Source of the DNA: Hygrocybe punicea
Lineage: Eukaryota; Basidiomycota; Agaricomycetes; Agaricales; Hygrophoraceae
Assembly (NCBI GenBank): GCA_963556145.1
Contig: OY744462.1
Coordinates: 5,518,001-5,582,000 of the forward strand
Direction of reading: 5' to 3'
DNA: 64,000 bases
Each line of letters begins with the position of its first letter. The first letter of the stretch is position 1. The notes beneath the pieces are model-generated. The model searched no databases. It saw only the letters and a program-made list of their open reading frames with translations, and was not told the DNA's origin. Positions 45,585 to 61,857 of the stretch are shown here, one piece after another. The translations under genes and the position numbers were made by a program.

Positions 45585-46435
45585 TCAGATAGCAGAAAGG
45601 AAAAGAGGCTTGCCCAAAACTTTCAGACCTCCCGACTGAAGTTGGGCGATTAAAGAAGAATGAAGAAACACGCTCCTCGAACATGAGGCAAAACGGCACG
45701 ACGAGATCTGCTGTGGTTCAAGTTACCTCCTTTGGAATTTTTCAAGAACCAATTTCGGTTCACTGCACGTATCATTGCAAGACGCCAGTGGAACGAAATT
45801 CCGAGCTGGTAATAATATTATGTATGTAACTGAGCAGAACAACTTGTGTGCCAGAGAGCGAGAAGAGACTTGTCATTGAATTGGACTCATCTGCAGCGCA
45901 AACGGCGACGTTGAAGGAGGCACATCTGTTCAGTCTCAAGACGAGAACTGAGAGATGCACCCCGGTTCAGCGAATTCCTGTTACACGATTTTGACTCATT
46001 ATCGACAGTGAACAGCGGAGAGGCTGATGGAGACAAAACAATCTCCTTGTCGAGACAATTTAAGGATCGTGTGGGGGTAGGAGTACGAGTGTTTAAATTT
46101 TTAAACGGGAGATCGTACACTGTGAGACGTTGCGACATTCAATTCTTTAGCGATGGACCAGTTATGGTTGTGTTGCCAGCACTCAAGTCAAAGACACGCT
46201 TTCGCCACACTCGATTCTCACGCTTGCCAGCCTGCACCGCTCTCCCGTATTCGATTCCCTATATTGCCCACCACCATTTCTTCGCTTTCTTTATCCATAC
46301 CACTGGCCTAGTGGATATTTCTCTACACCTATAGTTTCTTATTCACGGTGTTACAGATTGCGCCTGATATGGTGTGCATTTTTTTTCCATGTCATTTGAC
46401 GTCCTGTTCAAGGTAATTCGTGTTAGAGCGACGGT
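45585..46435. other. divergent intergenic region
   Basis: 850 bp between the minus-strand disordered-protein gene and the plus-strand deubiquitinase gene. It presumably holds both promoters and 5' UTRs. Small frames here (e.g. 45887-46138) show no homology or splice support. Confidence 0.45.
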
Positions 46436-50745
<4,310 letters not shown>

Positions 50746-50895
50746 CCGCCATTGTAAGAAGGAAATGGCGTTGATTGTGGACATCCTTTGCCTTCTGTAT
50801 TATGCCTCACCTCTCAAGATTTTTCCGGTCAATTACACGAATTTTCTTAATGAAATGACAAATATGGAATGCGGTCCAAAAATATATAGGTATAG

Positions 50896-51819
50896 CTACT
50901 TCCGTTTCTTGCCCTTCTTGGTGGACTGGACGGCAGATTTAAGTTATAACATGTTTTTTAACGACGTAAAGAGGTCATCACTTACAGCTTTCGATGGTGT
51001 CTTAGGTGTGCCAGATTGTGTCGGCGGGGAATATGGTTCTCCGTCACTAGATGCTGCGCTCTCAGCACCTGCCGTAGGGGGTATGAGGCTCTCATTTGAT
51101 TTTGAAGATGAAGGTGTCTGCGATGGTGCCGAAAGTGCACTGATTGGCACAGACGGCGGAACGGATGAAAGTGTCAATGGTGGAGGCACGTTGGCAGCCT
51201 TTGATTTTCGATCGTATTTGAGTTCTAAATGCATGTCAGCGTGCATAAAGACTGCGTTATTCGTTCAAATTGAACACAAACCATACTCGGCTCTTGTCTC
51301 CACAGTTTGATCAAAGGCGCTGCGCAACTTTTCATTCGCAATCATTTCATTCGCGGTCTGGAAAATCACACTGCCCCAGCCTTCCACAAACGTGTTTGCT
51401 TCTGCAACAACCTCCATAATCTCCACTTCGAGTTCCTTCTCTGCCGCCAATAGACTATTCCATAATTCATCTCCTATTGAGCCTTTTTGTAGTAAGTTTT
51501 GAAGTGCAGGTTTGTCTTCACGAAGCCGGACCACACGGGTTACATCAGCCATGGCACGACGAACAAGAGCTGATTTAAGTAATGCGTCGTGTGCAGGTGG
51601 ATCAGTTCTTTGAAGTAAAGTGACATAGGCATTACGCTCGGGGTGTGACGGAAAATATGGTTCAAATGCTTTGCCTGGAAAATGTAAGAATCAGACGTGT
51701 CGCTTCAAAAGAAAAGGCAGAGACCGACTCGCTGATCGTTTTCTATAAAAATGGCTGAATAAAAACAGGCTTCCAAAGACGACAACAACGTAAAGGACCG
51801 GGACAAAGACTGAGGCCAT
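50896..51819 (-). CDS. Sec66/Sec71 subunit of the ER post-translational translocon
   Basis: Exon 1 begins MASVFVPVLYVVVVFG, a short lumenal end and one membrane segment, followed by a basic HFYRKRSASR. The next exons carry KAFEPYFPSHPERNAYVTLL, ALVRRAMADVTRVVRLRED, ELWNSLLAAEKELEVE and FVEGWGSVIFQTANEM, the conserved Sec66 cytosolic region. A Ser/Pro-rich tail follows. Through a final intron (gtaagtgatg, acceptor near 50925) it ends in the basic STKKGKKRK before TAG at 50896-50898. Sec66 works with Sec62, Sec63 and Sec72 in post-translational import into the ER. It ends tail-to-tail with the USP7 gene and is divergent from citrate synthase, with only 150 bp between the two ATGs. Confidence 0.88.
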
Positions 51820-51969
51820 TAATATCAGAGGTGCAGGTACGCCCTACAAGAAAGTGAGCTGGCCGCCAGCCACAAGAAGTTGTTTGTCCTAGTTTGTCCA
51901 CATCGACGTGTTTTTTTTTGTTCCGGCAACGGTAAGCGGTTGACCGTTGCACTAATTTATATACCCAAC

Positions 51970-54289
51970 ATGCTTGGACGTATCAGCACGTCCGCTAGAT
52001 TATTCTCGAGGTCCACCATCTTCACAGCGTGTTCAAGGAGAACTGCTTCCACCAAAGTAGGTTTTTTTCCCCCCCAATTCAAATTGTACTGAGTGAAATT
52101 TCAGTCACTCAAAGAAACCCTCCAAGAGGTTATTCCGACAAAACAGGAGCAGCTCAGGAAATTGGTAAGTTTTAGGAACTTCCACTTCTCACCGAGCTTC
52201 AACTTTGTACAGAAAGCTGAGCATAGTCAAACGGTTGTGGGCGATGTTACGGTAATCTGTCGGTAGTTCTTTCATGGATGTGCCCTCACAGAATGCTTCC
52301 AAAGGTGGAGAACATTGTTGGCGGTATGAGGGGAATAAAGGCCATGCTTTGGGAAGCATCCGTCCTCGATCCCAACGAGGTAGGTGTTCCACTTGTGGAA
52401 TTTCCTTACACGTACACGTGGTGACAGTCAAGTTTATAACGTTAGGGCATTCGTTTTCACGGTCTCTCAATTCCAGATTGTCAAAAACAGCTACCTCCGG
52501 CCCCTGGGGGGAAGGAAATGACAGCTGAAAGTATGCTTTGGCTCTTGCTTACCGGCCAAGTCCCTTCGGAGGCTCAGACTCGCAATCTCGCCCTCGAGCT
52601 TGCAGAGCAAGGTGAACTACCGCCTTTCCTTGCGAAACTGATGGACTCGTGAGTACGTAATTAAGTACTGGGGGGATGATTCTGGAATGCCTAAATAGGC
52701 TACCACCCACCCTGCACCCTATGACCCAATTGGGTATTGGGGTTGCTGCTTTGAACCACGACAGTGCATTCCAAGCTGCATACGAAAGAGGTATTACAAA
52801 GAGCGACTATTGGACGCACACTCTGGACGATTGTATCAGTCTCATCGCACGCTTGCCGGCGCTCGCCGCCAGGATATATCGTAACGTTTACCGTCCAGGC
52901 AGCCCGTTACCCTCTCTTGACAAGGAATTGGATCTTGTTGGTTAGCATGTTTCAAGAAAGCATATATATATATATACATTATTGACATGTTCATTGTCTA
53001 GGCAACTACTCTAGAATGTTGGGATACGGCGACAATCACAACCTCACCGAGTACCTCCGACTTTATATTGCTATTCATGGTGACCATGAAGGTGGGAATG
53101 CTTCGGCTCATACCGCACGTGAGCAGTCCCCGCTATGTTTTTGCATTACTATTTATTTATTTATTTATTGGTGGTATTATAGATTTAGTCGGGTCGACGC
53201 TCTCCGATCCTTTCATCTCTTATGCTTCTTCATTATTTGCGCTTGCCGGGCCGCTTCATGGGTACGTTGTACTAAATTCCTGTTTTCACGCTCAAAGCTC
53301 TGAGTACACGTTGTTTCACTAGACTTGCAAACCAAGAAGTCTTGAGATGGCAGTTGGCCATGCAGAAGGAGATCGGAGACAATGTTTCGCATGATCAGAT
53401 CAAGGAATATCTCTGGAAAACCTTAAAGAGTGGCCAGGTTGTTCCTGGGTATCGTCGTTCTCCATTCTTATCCTATTATATACGCCTCGACTGATTGAAT
53501 GTCGGTTGTCGTAGTTACGGCCATGGCGTTTTGCGAAAATCCGATCCTCGCTTCATTGCTTTACAGGAGTTCTGTGATGGTCGACCTGAGCTCCAGTCAA
53601 GCCCCATAATCCAACTAGTAAAGAAGGTCAAGTTTTTTTTTGCTTGTTCATCGTTCAGGCTTCCCTGATCACACTCATTGGGCACAGACATACGAAGTTG
53701 CTCCTGCAGTCTTGCTTGAACATGGTAGAGTACGTTGACCATGTCCATGGACAGCTTCCAGCAGGCTCAATGATGATCTACTTATTTTCAGACCAAGAAC
53801 CCTTACCCAAACGTTGATGCAACTTCTGGTACGTCGCGACGCATTCTTATTTTTCTTTCTTTTTTTGATTTTCTTTGGAATAGGCTGCGTTCTCTACCAT
53901 TATGGTCTGAAAGAATTCAAGGTATATATCCAGTCGACGTTGATTGCTGGACGTCTTGCTGAGCCAAATGTATCTCAAGTACTACACAGTTATTTTCGGT
54001 GTTTCTAGAGGTTTGTAAATGCGCGCCATGATTTGACATTGACTTACTATGCATCGACTTTAGCATTGGGCGCCTTGACGCAACTGGTTTGGGCTCGAGG
54101 TGGGTCATTAATTTAACGTCTGTTAATACCTAGCTAATACCACGATTATCATCCAGCACTGGGACTGCCCCTCGAGCGACCGAAATGTACGTAGTTCGTT
54201 TTTTTTTCAGGGCGTTGTTCACAATCTAAACCTTCTCATCAACAGCCTATTCCATGGACGCCCTCGAGAAGCTCATCAAGGACTCGTAG
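51970..54289 (+). CDS. mitochondrial citrate synthase
   Basis: More than ten exons encode about 470 residues, the usual length. The N-terminus ([17 protein letters not shown]) is an arginine- and serine-rich mitochondrial presequence. Further blocks are [54 protein letters not shown], and [18 protein letters not shown]. The active-site blocks are [13 protein letters not shown] and [13 protein letters not shown], holding the substrate-binding and catalytic His and Asp region. The C-terminus contains [20 protein letters not shown] and [14 protein letters not shown]. It catalyses condensation of oxaloacetate with acetyl-CoA, the entry step of the TCA cycle. TAG is at 54287-54289. It shares a short bidirectional promoter with sec66. 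Confidence 0.97.
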
Positions 54290-54533
54290 GAGTAGCCCGT
54301 GTTTCAATCATAGATGCAGAAAATAGTACATACGTTCCTTTACATGCAATGATAGATATTCCAATGGAATGATTCAATTCGATGCGATCAAAGCAATACA
54401 CTACAGTACATGAAAGACACTCGTACACGCTGAACGTCATAAGGTGACTATAATTTAATTACTTCAATGAACCAGATGAAAAAAGAAATGCCCAAAAGGA
54501 ACCATCATGTATGTCCAGATCCGTAGGGAGGAC

Positions 54534-55997
54534 TCAGAACCTGCGTTGTTGACCTTGCAATTGTTGCAGTTGTGGTTGCTGAACTGGTATCTGTTGCGGT
54601 TGCATTTGTTGTTGCGGTGGGCCAGGCATTTGCTGCTGCGGATAACCAGGCATCTGCTGTGGCGGCGGAGGGCGCCCTCCATATCCAGGGCCGGGAGCAT
54701 AGCCCTGGGTAGGTGCGAATCCACCGGATCCAGCTGCCCTTGGCCCTTGGCCGTGAACGGGAACCTGAGGGGGGCGGGAAGCTTGGCCGGGAACACCTTG
54801 GCCGGGAGGGATTTGAGCAGGGGGAGGCCCCTGACCTGGACCATAACCTCGTGATGGTATATACCCAGGCGGCGGACGACCACCAGGGCCAGGTGCGGAA
54901 TGTGTGTGAGGGATTCCAGGGCCACGCGGTGGTAATTGTTGCTGAGGATGGCCTGGGCCGGGACGAAGCTGAGATTGCTGTTGTGTAGCAGGAGATGGTG
55001 CTGAAATCGGTCCAGGATCACGCAGGGCGACAGGGGTAGGTCGTCCACCGGGGCCGGCGTTGAGCATGGCGGCAGGGGCAAGGACAGGGGCAGGGGCAGG
55101 AGGTGGCGGATTTTTTCCAGCGGCTTTGATGATCTCATCACTAAGGTTGACGATATACTAGGTAAGTAGAATTCGATTGAACAGATTTGAGGGCAGGCTC
55201 ACTCGAGAAGGTTGAGGGCGGCGCACAGCACAACCCATTCAACGCAGTCCTCGTTGCCCTCTCCTAATGTTTGCCAAACAGCCTTCTCTTCGGGGCTCTT
55301 CCCTGTTATGCTAATTCTGGTTCCCCCACCGTTGGGTCCGGGCGGGTTCTTCTGAATCTTGCCGAACTCGATCCGCTTTGGGGGTATGTTGTGACCAGCA
55401 TACGCAAAATAAAACATACTCCAGAATGCTGCATTAGGGTTGGGTTTGGAGACTTGGAAAAGTGGGAGATCGGGGGAGTCAGGGGAAGGGAGGGAGAGCT
55501 TATATATGGGAGAAATAACTCCGGTATTGGCGATCGACCACTTCAGGTTACGGGATGCTTCACAACGGACGACACGGGAGGAAGAGGAGGTGGTGTGACC
55601 AGGATCCGAGGCAGAAGCTTTACCTGCAATATTCGGGCGAGGCGGAAAGAGCTTTGCAACGCAAAGGTCTCCTTGCGGTGAAGGGGTCAAGAGATAATTC
55701 TCGGTATTCTGAAGAAAATGTGAGACAAAGCCAGACACTGTGAACAAGGAGCATTACGAAGTTGGTATGGAGATATGAGTACAGAACATTGGAAGGTTGC
55801 CCTGATGATCAGAACATGAGCATCGGGAACAGCACAGCTCGGACAACAATCACCATGAGGAGTAACTATCAAAGTGGGGAGATGGTTGGGTATCGGAGGA
55901 TGCGTTGGGGACGTATACACGGCGTAGATAGCTTAATAAAGAGGGTTTCAGTACGTCCCACCACCAACAAAGAGAACATTATGCGCTGACCGGCCAT
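54534..55997 (-). CDS. fungal protein of unknown function with Pro/Gln/Gly-rich tail
   Basis: The conserved part is in the exon around 55200-55690: NTENYLLTPSPQGDL, SRNLKWSI, SPIYKLSLPSPDSPD, and PLFQVSKPNPNAAFWSMFYF. It ends with YAGHNIPPKRIEFGKI and DCVEWVVLCAALNLLE. An upstream exon contains TPHGDCCPSCAVPDAHVLI and splices through GTACTC...TTCAG in frame. The start at 55997 (MAGQRIMF) requires a further 47-nt intron and is uncertain. The last exon is a low-complexity Pro/Gln/Gly tail (QQMPGYPQQQMPGPPQQQM), about 180 residues, ending QRRF. It joins the conserved part through an intron whose exact ends I could not settle. I do not recognise the family. The tail suggests phase separation or protein-interaction roles, but that is speculation. 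Confidence 0.65.
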
Positions 55998-56280
55998 ACT
56001 TTGGTCAACACGAAGAGAAACGGCGACGAGAGATGGAGGCGTGGGAGTAATTCAGGTAACCAATACTTATGTTATTATGTAATTACTTTTATTGTTAAGC
56101 CGAGCTCGGCAATGATCACCGGATTGTTACAACGTGACATTTTTGGTCACGACTAGTTCACCATTGCTTCAGGTTTGTGCTCATCGATTCACAAGATATC
56201 ATTGCGCTGTTGATTCTCTACCGAGATCAACTCCAGGACGTGTTGGCCAGCGACTAGCTCTGTCTTGAAGGGTTTATACC

Positions 56281-58879
56281 ATGAAGGGTCTTAAGAAAAC
56301 CCTGGTCATTTTCCTTTATCCCTTCCCATAACCACCGCGTTTCTTACCCGTACACTTTTTCCCCCACAGCTGAATAGGAAGAGCTCTCAAGATTCCAACT
56401 CAAAGGGGAAGGGTTCTGGTTCGAACAGCAACACATCGGTTGCCACAGGTTCTGGGTCGAACAATAACTCCTCGGCGGCCTCAGGGTCCGGATCCAATAG
56501 CAACTCGTCTGTGTCAATAGTTGCTCCCCATCCACCCCCCAATACCACGAAACCTTTGCCTCAACTTATCCCTTCTAATACCGCTCACCACTCTGGTCTC
56601 ACCAACAGTAACTCAAGCAACCACACGCTCCCAATACAGAGCTCGTCGTCCTCGAATCGCTCAAACCCACCTGCCATCATATCGTCTGGTCCCGATCGTA
56701 GATATCCCGTGGACCATGCCTCTGCAGCTCCCCCCATTGTTGTTACTGAAGCTGGGCCGTCCGAGCCCCCTCATCGCACAGGTTTTCATGTTTCAGAAAG
56801 GCACGCACTGGGAGTCGACCATGCAGCCACCCCACCTCGCGCTACAACCTTGAATCGCCTCCGTTCTGGCCCCAGGGATACTATCCCTGTCGTTGGTAAA
56901 CCTCCCCGGAAACAAAGGAGTAGTCGCTTTGTCGTGACTGAAAGAGTCGATATCTTCCAGCTCCCTCCATTTATGGGTACGTCTTCGTTCTATTGGGGTA
57001 CGCTGGCGGTCTGATTTTTGGTTCGTAAGAAATTCCACCCAGTGAACGCCCACAGTTATTCATCAAGAAACTCCATCAATGCCGCGTATTATTTGATTTC
57101 AACGACCCAAGTGCAGAGATTAAAGGAAAACAAATTAAAGCACAGACTTTGCACGATCTGTTGGAATATATCACCACACAACGCGGAATCATCACAGATA
57201 ACTTATACCCGGAGGTTGTCAACATGGTTTGTACTTTACCTCCCTGTTTTTCGTAATGGCTCAAGGTGATGCAGTTTGCGACCAATCTCTTCCGTTCAAT
57301 TCCCCCTCCTGTCAATCCTATAGGCGACGCCTTTGACCCAGAGGAAGACGAACCGGTTTTCGAACTTGCTTGGCCTCACCTTCAGATTGTTTACGAATTT
57401 TTCCTTCGATTCGTCGAAAGCCCTGATTTTAACACTAATATGGCTAAGCGGTACATTGACCAACCGTTTGTGCTCAACTTACTGGAACTCTTCGATTCGG
57501 AGGACCCGCGGGAGCGGGACTTCCTCAAAACGACGTTGCACCGGATTTACGGCAAATTCCTCAATTTGCGGGCGTTTATTCGACGGTCAATCAACAACGT
57601 CTTCTTTCACTTCGTCTATGAGACGGAGCGACATAATGGGATCGCAGAATTACTAGAAATCTTGGGGTCCATCATCAATGGCTTCGCACTGCCACTCAAA
57701 GAGGAGCATAAAACGTTTTTGACACGAGTGCTCATTCCTTTGCACAAAGTGAAAAGTCTGTCGCTATATCACCCGCAGCTCGCCTACTGCGTGGTGCAAT
57801 TCCTAGAGAAGGATCCTGCTCTGGCGGAAGAAGTCATGATGGGTCTTCTCAAATACTGGCCCAAGGTCAATTCACCAAAGGAAGTCATGTTTCTTAATGA
57901 AGTGGAGGAGGTTCTCGATGTCACCGACCCTGTCGAGTTCCAAAAAATACAGGTTCCCTTGTTTCAACAACTCGCACGGTGTATCAACAGTCAACACTTT
58001 CAAGTCGCAGAGCGCGCACTCTTGTATTGGAACAATGAGTATGTGGTTAATCTAATGAGCGATAATTTGGCGGTTGTCCTGCCAATTGTGTTTCCCGCCC
58101 TTTATACAAACTCGAAAACTCACTGGAATCGGTATGTTCAGATATTCGTTCTTATAGAGTCGACTACTCTAACGGATTATTCCACAGAACTATACATGGG
58201 ATGGTGTACAACGCACTGAAGCTGTTCATGGAAATTAATCCTGATCTTTTCGATGAATCAATGCAACAGTACAAGCAGAGGAAAATTGAGTGCGTCTGCA
58301 TTTTCTCAATACTTGACAAGTTGCCAATGATTTTATCAGGGAGCAACAACATGCTGTAGGTCGATATGAGGCGTGGCAAAAATTACGGGAAAGAGCCATC
58401 AACAATGCACCTGGAGGCAAGTTGCCAGCGGGATACGTCGAGATTGAGCATGCTCCGCCGCCGCCACTGCTCTCTGTGGATGACTCAGATATCTTGGATT
58501 TGTCGATGGAGCTGAATGCGGTCTCCATTGAGGATGTGCCCGGCGATCTGGACGAGAGAGGAATGGAAAGAGTGCCGATGGCGGACCCGGTTGTGGAGGT
58601 GAGCTTGTATTCTTTTGGAGATAACCACCACATAAAACACACGCAGAACACCCAGCGACCATTCCCGGAGGTGTCACATGAACATTCGCCAATTGGCCAA
58701 GGCCCACATTTCCGCCGAAAGAGTGCACTCCCAAGTAAGTTCCAACATCATGGGCGGAGTTGACGTCTTGATCGTGCGCTGCAGTGGATCCTGCGGTACT
58801 GCGCGATCTTCAAGCACATAGAAGTCTGGATGACGCGTCAACCAGTAGGTTACATCCAGCGCCAGAGGGCCCTACTTGA
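56281..58879 (+). CDS. PP2A B56-type regulatory subunit (Rts1/Par1)
   Basis: Exon 1 (MKGLKKTL) joins a Ser/Asn-rich N-terminal region ([14 protein letters not shown] and following), an unstructured leader typical of fungal B56 subunits. The B56 domain begins with LPPFM, then [38 protein letters not shown], and [20 protein letters not shown]. It continues with [40 protein letters not shown] and [20 protein letters not shown], the pseudo-HEAT repeat core. The C-terminus ([19 protein letters not shown]) continues through two more introns to TGA at 58877-58879. B56 directs the PP2A catalytic dimer to LxxIxE-containing substrates at centromeres, in stress responses and cell-cycle control. The domain is complete. 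Confidence 0.96.
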
Positions 58880-59091
58880 AGTTTGAATTAAGAGCAATGC
58901 CGTCCATCCAACCAACATATCCCTTTTCCTTACGTCCCCTTACGATATGTTTACGCCGCCACCCCCATTCCTATACCTGGCGCATTTTTTTTCTGTCTCG
59001 TCACGGAGTACAATTTTCCTTACTTACCTTGCTTGTTTTCCGGCCAAGGTAGCTTACGTATAGAATGGATGCTGAGTCAGCAGAAAACGTC

Positions 59092-59136
59092 AGAATGTTC
59101 GTGACGCATAGAGAAGATTGCGGAATGTCCTAGAAT
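59092..59136 (+). promoter_or_regulatory. heat-shock elements upstream of Hsp70
   Basis: AGAATGTTCG at 59092-59101 is a perfect nGAAnnTTCn head-to-head pair. GGAATGTCCTAGAAT at 59122-59136 is a three-unit element with one imperfect middle pentamer. Both lie just upstream of a TATA box, the arrangement expected for Hsf1 control. Confidence 0.7.
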
Positions 59137-59145
59137 GATAGGCAT

Positions 59146-59153
59146 TATAAAAA
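59146..59153 (+). promoter_or_regulatory. TATA box of Hsp70
   Basis: TATAAAAA lies 10 bp after the second heat-shock element and about 137 bp before the ATG, consistent with an inducible TATA-containing promoter and a spliced or long 5' UTR. Confidence 0.65.
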
Positions 59154-59282
59154 GGTTGCGCCCCACCATTGGTCCCCCAATCAAGTTTCCATTCACCTTG
59201 AGAGTTCCACCAGGTAAGGGTGACAAAAATGCTTCCTTTGTGGGTGATTTAATGTTTATCACAGATATCCCACACACTCACA

Positions 59283-59482
59283 ATGTCGAAAGCTATCGGT
59301 ATCGATTTGGGTACTACGTATTCGTGAGCATCTTTCGACATCTGTAGTTCAGCCATTGTCACTGATACGCCCTTCATAGTTGCGTTGGTGTCTGGCAAAA
59401 TGATCGTGTTGAGATCATTGCCAACGACCAAGGAAACCGAACTACACCGTCTTATGTCTCTTTCTCCGACAACGAGCGGTTG

Positions 59483-59517
<35 letters not shown>

Positions 59518-61649
59518 CCCCCAAAACACGTACGTCTTTTCTCTTCGGAAGAACCTGTCGCTCATAGACCATTGGATCGTAGTGTTTTCGATGCGAAGCG
59601 TCTTATCGGCCGCAAATTCGAGGAACCGGAAGTTCAAGCAGATATCAAGCATTTCCCCTTCAAAGTATTGAATACCGGCGGGAAGCCATACATACAAGTC
59701 GAGTACCGCGGTGAATTGAAAACTTTCGTAAGTACCAGGTTTGAGGTTCATGCCTTCGCAATCGTCTTAATTTTCGTCGTCTTAGTCGCCAGAAGAAATA
59801 TCATCCATGGTTCTCTTGAAAATGAAGGAGACGGCTGAGGCCTACATTGGTGCTACTTGCAATAATGCAGTCGTTACGGTGCCAGCCTACTTTAATGACT
59901 CGCAGCGGCAAGCAACCAAGGACGCTGGGACTATATCCGGCATAAATGTTCTCCGTATCATCAATGAGCCAACTGCTGCTGCCATCGCTTACGGTCTCGA
60001 CAAAAAGGTGGCCGGCGAACGGAACGTTCTTATTTTCGACCTTGGTGGAGGCACTTTCGATGTGTCCCTTCTGACTATTGAAGAGGGCATCTTCGAGGTG
60101 AAGGCAACGGCTGGTGACACCCACTTGGGAGGCGAAGATTTTGATAATCGTCTCGTCAACCACTTTGTTCAGGAGTTCAAACGGAAAAACAAGAAAGGTA
60201 GATCTAGATCTGCTGGGCTTTATGACCACTTACTGATGATCACCATTCTCGACTAGATTTATCATCCAACCCTCGTGCTCTTCGTCGTCTGCGCACGGCT
60301 TGCGAACGCGCTAAGCGCACCCTTTCATCTGCCGCTCAGACATCCATCGAAATCGACTCTCTGTATGAGGGTATCGACTTCTACACTTCTCTAACGCGTG
60401 CCCGCTTTGAAGAGCTCTGTCAAGACCTATTCCGCAGCACTCTTGAGCCGGTCGAAAAGGTCCTTCGAGACTCCAAGATAGACAAGGCCAACGTCCACGA
60501 GATCGTATTAGTTGGCGGCTCCACTCGTATTCCCCGTATCGTCAAGCTGGTCTCCGACTTCTTCAACGGCAAGGAGCCCAACAAAAGTATCAATCCTGAC
60601 GAAGCTGTCGCGTACGGTGCGGCAGTCCAGGCCGCTATCTTGTCGGGTGATACATCGGAAAAGACCCAGGATATCCTCCTCCTGGATATCGCTCCGTTGT
60701 CTCTTGGGTACGTTATTCATTCTACTGGCCGTCTTGACCACATCTGACGTTGACAAATGATATAGAATTGAAACAGCCGGGGGTGTTATGACAGCCCTCA
60801 TTAAGCGCAACACCACTATTCCAACGAAGAAGTCTGAAACATTCTCAACGTACTCGGACAACCAACCTGGCGTCCTTATCCAGGTGTACGAGGGTGAACG
60901 TGCTCGCACCAAGGACAACAATCTCCTCGGAAAGTTCGAGCTGTCTGGAATCCCCCCTGCTCCTCGTGGTGTTCCCCAGGTTGAGGTTACTTTTGATATC
61001 GACGCAAACGGCATTTTGAACGTGTCAGCCGCCGACAAAACGACCGGTAAATCGAACCGCATCACCATTACCAACGACAAAGGTCGATTGTCCAAGGAAG
61101 AGATTGAGCGCATGGTCAATGAGGCCGAGAAATACAAAGGTAGTTTTTGATTTTTGCATTCAGTCCGGCCTTTCTAACATGTTTTTTGCTATTCAGCCGA
61201 GGACGAGGCTGCTGCTGCACGAATTGCTGCTAAGAACGGCCTTGAATCGTATTCCTACAACCTCCGCAATTCATTGAACGACGAGAAGCTCGCCGGCAAA
61301 TTTGAACCTGCAGACAAAACCAAGCTCGAGACAGCTGTGAATGAAGCCATATCGTGGCTGGATGCGTCGCAAGAAGGGTCCAAGGAAGAGTACGAGGAGA
61401 AGCAAAAGGAGCTCGAGAGTATTGCCAAGTATGCCTTTTTTTTTTTGAAGGGTAAATATATTGACTCGGTTCTTTAGCCCCATCATGCAGAAATTATATG
61501 GTGCTGCAGGAGGTATGCCCGGCGGTGGTGCACCTGGTGGATTCCCCGGCGGTGGCGGTTTCCCTGGCGGAGGTGGCTTCCCCGGTGGAGCTCCAGGTGG
61601 CTTCCCAGGCGGCAATGAAGATGGCCCCAGCGTCGAGGAGGTCGACTAA
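59283..61649 (+). CDS. cytosolic Hsp70 chaperone (SSA family)
   Basis: About eight exons encode roughly 650 residues. The ATPase domain begins [14 protein letters not shown] and shows [72 protein letters not shown] and [13 protein letters not shown]. The substrate-binding domain has [20 protein letters not shown] and [31 protein letters not shown] Gly-rich tail leads to the terminal EEVD, the docking motif for TPR co-chaperones such as Sti1/Hop, marking this as cytosolic/nuclear rather than ER or mitochondrial. Two heat-shock elements and a TATA box precede it. No lesions are seen. Confidence 0.98.
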
Positions 61650-61857
61650 TATGCGCATCGGTGCCCTTGGTTCGATATTCATGGTCTTTTCATGTCATGC
61701 TGGACTTCACGTTACTCATCCACCTGTACAATATATTTGCACCGATAGAATTGTGAAATTGAATACCGTTTTGTCTGACGTAATAAAGACAACCAAAGTT
61801 AGTCGAGTTCTCGACTCGGAGACGCCTCTCATCGAAGCTGCCAGTGTACATGGTAAA

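Larger units (their letters stand above)
58880..59282. other. Hsp70 promoter and 5' UTR
   Basis: This stretch holds the 3' flank of the B56 gene and the Hsp70 promoter. The GGTAAGGGTGAC near 59213 and the acceptor-like TTTATCACAG near 59265 suggest an intron in the Hsp70 5' UTR. Confidence 0.5.

Noticed and set aside
45887..46138. Small minus-strand gene in the divergent intergenic region
   Set aside because: The 83-codon frame has no domain, no neighbouring exons and lies where two promoters are expected.
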